A stretch of 46,058 nucleotides of DNA from assembly GCA_029260875.1 (NCBI GenBank), contig JAJDCL010000007.1:1-46058 (forward strand), in the 5' to 3' direction. The stretch is from Candidatus Saccharimonadota bacterium. GTDB taxonomy: Bacteria > Patescibacteriota > Saccharimonadia > Saccharimonadales > OFTM59. The number at the start of each line of letters is the position of its first letter. Within the stretch, counting starts at the first letter, position 1. Position numbers and translations under genes: made by a program. Shown one piece after another: positions 41,897-46,058 of this stretch. A model generated the notes under the pieces. The model did not search any database, was not told the origin of the DNA, and saw only the letters and a list, made by a program, of their open reading frames with translations.

Positions 41897-42934
41897 ATGG
41901 CAAAACAGGTGATTTTAACAGGTATCCGGGCGAACAACGACCTTCATATAGGTAATTATATGGGCGCTATGTTGCCTATGATTGATATGGCCACTAAACG
42001 AGCAGGCGAATATCAGGTCAATCTGTTTGTGCCGGACCTGCATAGCTTCACCACTCCTATTGACCATAGCAAGCTTCAAGAGGCCATAATGAACAACTTG
42101 CGCGTATTTGTAGCTGCTGGGCTGCCACTTGATAACCCCGACGTGCACATTTACCGCCAAAGCTACATACCAGCACACTCAGAATTGACCATAGTCCTTG
42201 ATTGCTTCACTGGTGTTGGAGAAATGGGTCGGATGACTCAATATAAAGATAAAATTCAAAAAAATGGTGACGACAGAGTTAGTGTTGGGTTATTTAACTA
42301 TCCCGTCCTTATGGCTGCAGATATCTTACTGTACAACACTTCATATATCCCCGTTGGCGACGACCAAACGCAACACCTGGAGTTTGCCCGCGATATCGCG
42401 CTACGACTTAATGCCAATTTTAACCAGGATTTGTTTGTTGTCCCTAAATCTGTCAAGAAACAGCATGCGTTCTTTGGAAAAGACCAAGGGTTACGTATCA
42501 AAGACCTTATAGATCCTACTAAAAAAATGAGCAAAAGTGACGAATCAGGTAGGGGAGTTATCTTCTTAAACGACACACCAGAAATTGCCCGCAAGAAAAT
42601 TACGAGCGCCACCACGGACAGCCTCAGTCGGGTAGGCTATAACACCGACCAGCCAGGTATTAGCAATTTACTCGAATTATTGGCATTATTTAGTTCACGT
42701 TCGCTTGACGAAGTTCGCAAGGAGTTTGAGGGTCAGACCCAATACGGACCATTAAAAGAAGCTTTGGCCGATTCTGTAGCAAACTTCTTAACCGACTTTC
42801 AGACAAGTCTAGCCAAAGTTGACGACAAAGTACTGAAAAGCAAGCTCGAGACATCAGAAAAAGCTATGAACACGGCGGCAAACAGAGTGCTGTTTAAAGT
42901 TCAGCAAGCCGTCGGGCTACGTCCGAGAGACTAG
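41897..42934 (+). CDS. trpS: Tryptophanyl-tRNA synthetase
   Basis: Class I synthetase that charges tRNA-Trp. About 345 residues, normal for bacteria. The HIGH-like motif is LHIGNYMGAM (about 12-21) and the KMSKS motif is intact (KKMSKSDESG, about 208-217). The Trp-pocket loop VPVGDDQTQHLE-like (IPVGDDQTQHLEFARDIA) lies near 150. The ATG at 41897 is chosen because the proximal -10 box ends 9 nt before it; an ATG two codons earlier is possible. The upstream leader suggests induction when charged tRNA-Trp is scarce. rluA-type gene follows after 2 nt. Confidence 0.96.
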   Translation: MAKQVILTGIRANNDLHIGNYMGAMLPMIDMATKRAGEYQVNLFVPDLHSFTTPIDHSKLQEAIMNNLRVFVAAGLPLDNPDVHIYRQSYIPAHSELTIVLDCFTGVGEMGRMTQYKDKIQKNGDDRVSVGLFNYPVLMAADILLYNTSYIPVGDDQTQHLEFARDIALRLNANFNQDLFVVPKSVKKQHAFFGKDQGLRIKDLIDPTKKMSKSDESGRGVIFLNDTPEIARKKITSATTDSLSRVGYNTDQPGISNLLELLALFSSRSLDEVRKEFEGQTQYGPLKEALADSVANFLTDFQTSLAKVDDKVLKSKLETSEKAMNTAANRVLFKVQQAVGLRPRD

Positions 42935-42936
42935 GC

Positions 42937-43788
42937 GTGAGTTACACCTATACAGAAGACCGCCCAAAACGTTTAGATGTTTTTATGGCCGAGCAGTTGC
43001 CTGATTTAAGTCGTGCATATATTAAGCGCCTTATAGAAGAAGGAAATATGCTTGTTGATGCTGAGCCACAAAAACCGGGGTACAAAATTCGTATTGGTGA
43101 AAAGGTAGATCTAATAGTAGACCTTAAAGCCCTTGAGAAAATTGAAGACATTGAGCTGCCAATTTTGTATGAAGATGATAACGTACTGGTCATAGATAAG
43201 CCTGTTGGCGTGATCAGTCACAGTAGAGGCAGATACTGGTACGAGCCGTCAGTAGCGTCGTTTGTGCGGCAAAAGACAGGTAACGAAGGGGATCGTACCG
43301 GAATCGTCCATAGACTGGACCGCGCGACATCTGGGGTGATGATATGCGCCAAAAGCCAAGAAACACTGTCCTTTTTACAAAAACAATTTGGTCAGCGAAC
43401 TGTAAAAAAGTCATATTTAGCGGTTGTTGCGGGGCATATGAAGGACCCGCGTGCGATTATTGATATGCCTATAGAGCGTAACCCCAAGCAGCCGCAAACT
43501 TTCCGTGTTGGCGCTAATGGTAAGGCTGCCAGCACAGAGTACGAGGTAATTCAGAGCTATAACAAGCACGACAAGCTGCTTCTAAAACCTTTGACAGGCC
43601 GCACCCACCAGCTGCGCGTTCACCTAAAACATATCGGCCACCCAATTGTTGGCGACACGTTATATGGCAAGGAGCTATCTAGAAGACTCATGTTGCATGC
43701 CCATTTGCTTGAGCTAACACTCCCCGGAGGAAAGCGAACCACGTTTACCGCACCAGAACCTCCTGAGTTTGGGGCTTTTAGTGACTGA
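42937..43788 (+). CDS. RluA-family pseudouridine synthase (RluD-like)
   Basis: Isomerises uridines to pseudouridine in rRNA or tRNA. The protein has 283 residues. An N-terminal S4 RNA-binding domain (about 10-60, RLDVFMAEQLPDLSRAYIKRLIEEG) precedes the catalytic domain. The catalytic motif HRLDRATSGVM contains the essential Asp (about 124-134), followed by GRTHQLRVHLKHIGHPIVGDTLYG near 225. It starts at GTG 42937, 2 nt after trpS, and overlaps the next gene by 8 nt, so trpS, this gene and the delta-prime-like gene form one unit. RluD versus RluC specificity cannot be read. Confidence 0.93.
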   Translation: MSYTYTEDRPKRLDVFMAEQLPDLSRAYIKRLIEEGNMLVDAEPQKPGYKIRIGEKVDLIVDLKALEKIEDIELPILYEDDNVLVIDKPVGVISHSRGRYWYEPSVASFVRQKTGNEGDRTGIVHRLDRATSGVMICAKSQETLSFLQKQFGQRTVKKSYLAVVAGHMKDPRAIIDMPIERNPKQPQTFRVGANGKAASTEYEVIQSYNKHDKLLLKPLTGRTHQLRVHLKHIGHPIVGDTLYGKELSRRLMLHAHLLELTLPGGKRTTFTAPEPPEFGAFSD

Positions 43789-44623
43789 TCTATTACTACA
43801 CCCATTAACCAGGCAGGCGATTGACCAAGCAATGCTAGGCAGCCACCATTCAATCGCCCTTATTGGCCCCTATGGAGCCGGGAAGGCTTTTACCGCCATG
43901 GAGCTGGCTAAAATGTTGCTGGGGGCCGATTATCAAGAACATAAAGTATTCAGGATCTCAAAGAAAGAGCCGATCGGCATTGAGGATATTAGGTCACTTC
44001 AGTTATTCTTGAGCTTAAAAACAACAGGTGACTCCCCTGTAAGGCGTGTGGTAATCATACAAGACGCACAGACCATGACAATAGAAGCTCAAAACGCGCT
44101 TCTTAAAACGCTTGAGGAGCCTCCGGCGGACACGAAGATCATTTTAACTATCACAGATACGACCTCCTTAAGACAAACTGTTTACTCAAGGTTACTAGCC
44201 ATACACGTACACCCTTCTAGCGAAGAACAAATAGTTGCATATTTTAAGAAGTCCGGATATAGCCATGAAGCTCTAAGAAAAGCCTATTTAATTAGCAGGG
44301 GCTATGTGGGTCTTTGTAGCGCGCTGGCGAGCAACAGCGAACACGATTTGATCAAAGCGATAGCAGAAGCTAAGTTATTTTTGAACTCTACGACCTATGA
44401 AAGACTAATAAGTGTTGAGGGGTTGGCAAAAGATAAGGAAAAGCTAGCATTGTTACTATACGCGGCAAAACGAGTACTTGCTGTTGCCATGCACACCACA
44501 AGTGACAACCGGGTAATCAGCTCTATAATTTCAAAGCTAAAAACCATCTATACTACCGAACGTTCTTTGCATGCTAACCCCAATATGAAACTCATTCTAA
44601 CTGACCTGGCCCTAACACTGTAA
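43781..44623 (+). CDS. holB: DNA polymerase III delta-prime-like subunit (HolB-like)
   Basis: Clamp-loader-type AAA+ protein of about 280 residues. GTG 43781 is chosen because it overlaps the rluA-type stop; an in-frame TTG at 43769 would add four residues. Walker A is degenerate (GPYGAGKA, about 29-36; Ala replaces Ser/Thr). The family hallmark NALLKTLEEPP (about 106-116) and a Ser-Arg in place of the SRC arginine finger (YSRLL, about 140) are present. The Cys4 zinc module of typical delta-prime after Walker A is absent. It probably works as the stator of the clamp loader. The Walker A change fits delta-prime, which need not hydrolyse ATP. Confidence 0.8.
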   Translation: MTDLLLHPLTRQAIDQAMLGSHHSIALIGPYGAGKAFTAMELAKMLLGADYQEHKVFRISKKEPIGIEDIRSLQLFLSLKTTGDSPVRRVVIIQDAQTMTIEAQNALLKTLEEPPADTKIILTITDTTSLRQTVYSRLLAIHVHPSSEEQIVAYFKKSGYSHEALRKAYLISRGYVGLCSALASNSEHDLIKAIAEAKLFLNSTTYERLISVEGLAKDKEKLALLLYAAKRVLAVAMHTTSDNRVISSIISKLKTIYTTERSLHANPNMKLILTDLALTL

Positions 44624-44631
44624 GTATGTAG

Positions 44632-44637
44632 TATAAT
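44632..44637 (+). promoter_or_regulatory. -10 box for the TPR gene
   Basis: A perfect TATAAT (44632-44637) ends 8 nt before an in-frame ATG at 44646 and 2 nt before the ATG at 44640. No matching -35 was found. Confidence 0.45.
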
Positions 44638-44645
44638 TAATGGAC

Positions 44646-45299
44646 ATGTTTGAACTCTTAGTGTTAGCCGGCTTTGGAACGTTCGTAATTAGGAATATTA
44701 AGCCAAGGGATGAAGAATTTTCAATGTTGCCGCGGAAAATCAGTGATAAGCTGGGCAAGCTTTGGGATATCGCTCACTTGGGTATGCGAGAGAACCGCTT
44801 TTTGCGCGCTGAAAAGGCTTTGTTAACAATACTTAAAATCGATGAAAAAAACGCGGCTGCATATAACCGTCTGGGCATTCTTTACGCCAAACAAAAAGAG
44901 TATAAAGACGCTATTGATTGTTTTGAAATTGCTTCAAGTATTGACCCCAGCGCATCAAGTCTACATAACCTAGGACTTATTTATTACGAGACTGAAAACT
45001 ACCAAAAGGCAGCCACAGCTTTTGAGCAAGCAATAAAGCTAGAGGAGGGCATGGCAGCTCGCAATATTGCCTACGCAAAGGTACAAGAAAAGCTGGGCAA
45101 CTACAAGTTGATGCTTGAGAACCTGCAAAAGGCGGTTGAGCTTGAGCCTAGCTACGAAAGCTATACGTTACTACAAAGAGCTTATGACAGTTTAGGCATG
45201 CAAGCTGAGGCGGATCTTGTAGCTCAAAAGCTTGAAAAGCACGTGACGCCCGCAAACCATTCAAGGAGAGTAACCCGTCCTAAACGTGTTGTTATCTAA
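44646..45299 (+). CDS. TPR-repeat protein with N-terminal hydrophobic segment
   Basis: About 217 residues. ATG 44646 is preferred because it lies 8 nt after a TATAAT box; ATG 44640 would add two residues but precedes the likely transcription start. Residues 1-15 are hydrophobic (MFELLVLAGFGTFVI), possibly a membrane anchor. Three to four tetratricopeptide repeats span about 45-190 (AAAYNRLGILYAKQKEYKDAIDCFEIA, SLHNLGLIYYETENYQKAATAFEQAI). The tail is basic. TPR proteins scaffold protein complexes; partners are unknown. It is the last protein-coding gene before the tRNA pair. Confidence 0.75.
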   Translation: MFELLVLAGFGTFVIRNIKPRDEEFSMLPRKISDKLGKLWDIAHLGMRENRFLRAEKALLTILKIDEKNAAAYNRLGILYAKQKEYKDAIDCFEIASSIDPSASSLHNLGLIYYETENYQKAATAFEQAIKLEEGMAARNIAYAKVQEKLGNYKLMLENLQKAVELEPSYESYTLLQRAYDSLGMQAEADLVAQKLEKHVTPANHSRRVTRPKRVVI

Positions 45300-45317
45300 C
45301 CCCGTATCTGTTACACT
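45289..45317 (+). promoter_or_regulatory. Promoter for the tRNA-Thr-tRNA-Tyr unit
   Basis: TTGTTA (45289-45294), a 17-nt spacer and TACACT (45312-45317). The predicted start is about 10 nt before tRNA-Thr. The -35 overlaps the stop region of the TPR gene. Confidence 0.6.
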
Positions 45318-45333
45318 TTTGCAGTTATTTCAA

Positions 45334-45409
45334 GCCGACGTAGCTCAGTGGTCAGAGCGGCTGTTTTGTAAACAGCGGGTCGTGGGTTCGACTCCCTCCG
45401 TCGGCTCCA
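45334..45409 (+). tRNA. tRNA-Thr (anticodon TGT)
   Basis: A 76-nt tRNA with acceptor GCCGACG pairing CGTCGGC, discriminator T and encoded CCA (45407-45409). The anticodon loop TTTGTAA closed by GCTGT/ACAGC places TGT at 45367-45369. The T arm has GGGTTCGACTCCC. It is processed with the following tRNA-Tyr. Confidence 0.95.
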
Positions 45410-45419
45410 ATTTAAAAAT

Positions 45420-45505
45420 GCAGGGTTAGTGAAGCGGTCAAACACGACTGACTGTAAATCAGTTGGCTTATGCCTTCGGGGGTTCGAATCCCTCACCCTG
45501 CACCA
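45420..45505 (+). tRNA. tRNA-Tyr (anticodon GTA)
   Basis: An 86-nt tRNA with a long variable arm, as expected for bacterial tRNA-Tyr. Acceptor GCAGGGT pairs ACCCTGC, discriminator A, encoded CCA (45503-45505). Anticodon GTA at 45454-45456 sits in the loop CTGTAAA closed by ACTGA/TCAGT. The 3' end plus 7 nt recur at 45676-45702. Confidence 0.95.
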
Positions 45506-45512
45506 AATAAAA
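45486..45512 (+). repeat. 27-bp direct repeat, copy 1 (tRNA-Tyr 3' end)
   Basis: GAATCCCTCACCCTGCACCA plus AATAAAA, covering the 3' T-arm and acceptor strand, CCA and 7 downstream nt. It repeats exactly at 45676-45702. A tRNA 3' end is the usual integrase attachment target. Confidence 0.8.
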
Positions 45513-45514
45513 TA

Positions 45515-45537
45515 CCGGTCTCTATGACCGGCTTTTT
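45515..45537 (+). terminator. Terminator of the tRNA unit
   Basis: CCGGTC (45515-45520), loop TCTAT, GACCGG (45526-45531), then C and five T's. Confidence 0.85.
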
Positions 45538-45675
45538 AGTTGGTTTATGAGTCTGGATTCTAATACCCGATGGACGCCTTCGGGGTGAGAACTACGCGGT
45601 GGCAGTTCGCAAGGCAATCTTCCGATGGCAACTGGTTTGCCATTCGCGAAGTTGCGGGCCGGCGGGACGTCGGTT

Positions 45676-45702
45676 GAATCCCTCACCCTGCACCAAATAA
45701 AA
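45676..45702 (+). repeat. 27-bp direct repeat, copy 2 (displaced tRNA-Tyr 3' end)
   Basis: Exact second copy of 45486-45512, 190 bp downstream, without a tRNA body. It looks like the far end (attR/attL-like) of an excised or decayed integrative element. The 138 nt between the first terminator and this copy contain tRNA-like fragments (GCCTTCGGGG, 45575-45584) and hairpins but no gene. Confidence 0.75.
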
Positions 45703-45709
45703 ATAGTCT

Positions 45710-45732
45710 GCCTAAGAAGATAGGCTTTTTTT
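45710..45732 (+). terminator. Terminator after displaced tRNA-Tyr end
   Basis: GCCTA (45710-45714), AGAAGA loop, TAGGC (45721-45725), then seven T's (45726-45732). Confidence 0.8.
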
Positions 45733-45745
45733 ATTTGACGTCGCG

Positions 45746-45838
45746 TGATGGGATTTGAACGTACTACCCTGAATGCCCCCGGACCTTAAGTCCTAAAAGA
45801 CGCCAGTCGGCATGTTTTAGGTTGCCCGTAGCAAAAGT
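45746..45838 (-). pseudogene. Possible decayed tRNA-Leu (TAA) remnant
   Basis: On the minus strand, a stretch has an anticodon-arm-like GGACTTAAGGTCC (loop with TAA), a long variable-like region and TTCAAATCCC like a T loop. Anticodon and T stems are mostly mismatched, the acceptor stem cannot be closed, and no CCA follows. If real, it is a dead tRNA-Leu next to the IS end. Confidence 0.3.
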
Positions 45839-45928
45839 AAATTTCTTTTGTGGCAGGGCGAATCCTAAGGCCTGCGATAAGAAACAGGCTGTTAATTAAA
45901 TTTTTATATAGCCTGATCCGTATAAAAC

Positions 45929-46058
45929 TCAGGAGCTTTGCAACATTTGGCTTGGTGTCCTGTACTGCAAGCTCAAGTGTACACGCTTAGTGTTGTAGAA
46001 CTTCAGGTAGTTGTTAAGTTTAGTCTGTATTTGTGTGTTTGGGATCTTAAAGTCTAGG
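45929..46058 (-). CDS. C-terminus of a DDE (rve) transposase, cut by the window edge
   Basis: The last 42 codons of a minus-strand frame ending in TGA (45929-45931). The peptide LNNYLKFYNTKRVHLSLQYR then TPSQML is the typical end of integrase-core transposases (IS3/IS481 types: NxxLxxYNxxRxHxxLxxxTPxxxL). The catalytic DDE core lies outside the window. Position next to tRNA-derived repeats suggests a mobile-element hotspot. Family choice is uncertain. Confidence 0.75.
   Translation of the reverse strand, partial: LDFKIPNTQIQTKLNNYLKFYNTKRVHLSLQYRTPSQMLQSS

Noticed and set aside
45311-45496. Minus-strand frame with RRESNPRP-type peptide over the tRNAs
   Set aside because: It is the antisense translation of tRNA-Thr and tRNA-Tyr, a well-known source of spurious proteins.
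1-46058. UGA recoded to glycine (Gracilibacteria code) considered
   Set aside because: Full-length rpoC, rluA-type, rplR and other genes end naturally at TGA at the expected family lengths.

Overview
The window looks like chromosome of a small-genome Candidate Phyla Radiation (Patescibacteria) bacterium, most likely Candidatus Saccharibacteria (TM7). The reasons are a long S10-spc-alpha ribosomal supercluster that lacks rpmD (L30) between rpsE and rplO, no adk or map between secY and infA, many small orphan genes, and compact spacing. TGA is used as a normal stop (rpoC, rluA, rplR), which argues against the recoded Gracilibacteria/Absconditabacteria. The phylum assignment is inference; no 16S rRNA gene is present.

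Layout. 1-8.9 kb: an ATP-grasp gene behind a possible attenuator, a RAYT/IS200-like transposase bounded by 37-bp inverted repeats, three small genes of unknown or poorly known role, hisS, an orphan gene, tig, clpP (with a perfect CIRCE operator) and another orphan. 9.06-16.45 kb: rpoB-rpoC. 16.5-24.7 kb: rpsL, rpsG, an orphan CxxC gene, fusA, a glycosyltransferase, a GH13 glucosidase, tuf and rpsJ. 24.7-26.3 kb: an accessory insert splitting rpsJ from rplC (two orphan genes, a membrane protein, and a tiny membrane-protein gene with an in-frame TAG). 26.5-41.5 kb: rplC-D-W-B-rpsS-rplV-rpsC-rplP-rpmC-rpsQ-rplN-X-E-rpsN-rpsH-rplF-R-rpsE-rplO-secY-infA-rpmJ-rpsM-K-D-rpoA-rplQ-rplM-rpsI. 41.6-45.3 kb: trpS behind an apparent ribosome-mediated attenuator, an RluA-type pseudouridine synthase, a DNA polymerase III delta-prime-like gene and a TPR gene. 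45.3-46.06 kb: tRNA-Thr, tRNA-Tyr, a displaced second copy of the tRNA-Tyr 3' end, a possible decayed tRNA-Leu, and the C-terminus of a DDE transposase cut by the window edge.

Most genes serve transcription, translation, secretion and protein quality control. Four patterns stand out. (1) Upstream of trpS there is a promoter, a 24-codon leader ORF with one Trp codon, and three RNA pairings (1:2, 2:3, 3:4) arranged like a classical amino-acid attenuator. (2) Structural zinc ligands are missing from RpoC (both zinc sites), S4, L36 and the delta-prime-like protein, and S14 is the zinc-free type. (3) Several ribosomal-protein spacers contain related AT-rich self-complementary sequence ending in a small hairpin that holds the Shine-Dalgarno. 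(4) Many promoters place the -10 box only 7-10 nt before the start codon, suggesting leaderless or near-leaderless mRNAs.

All assignments come from reading the sequence and protein motifs; no database search was run.
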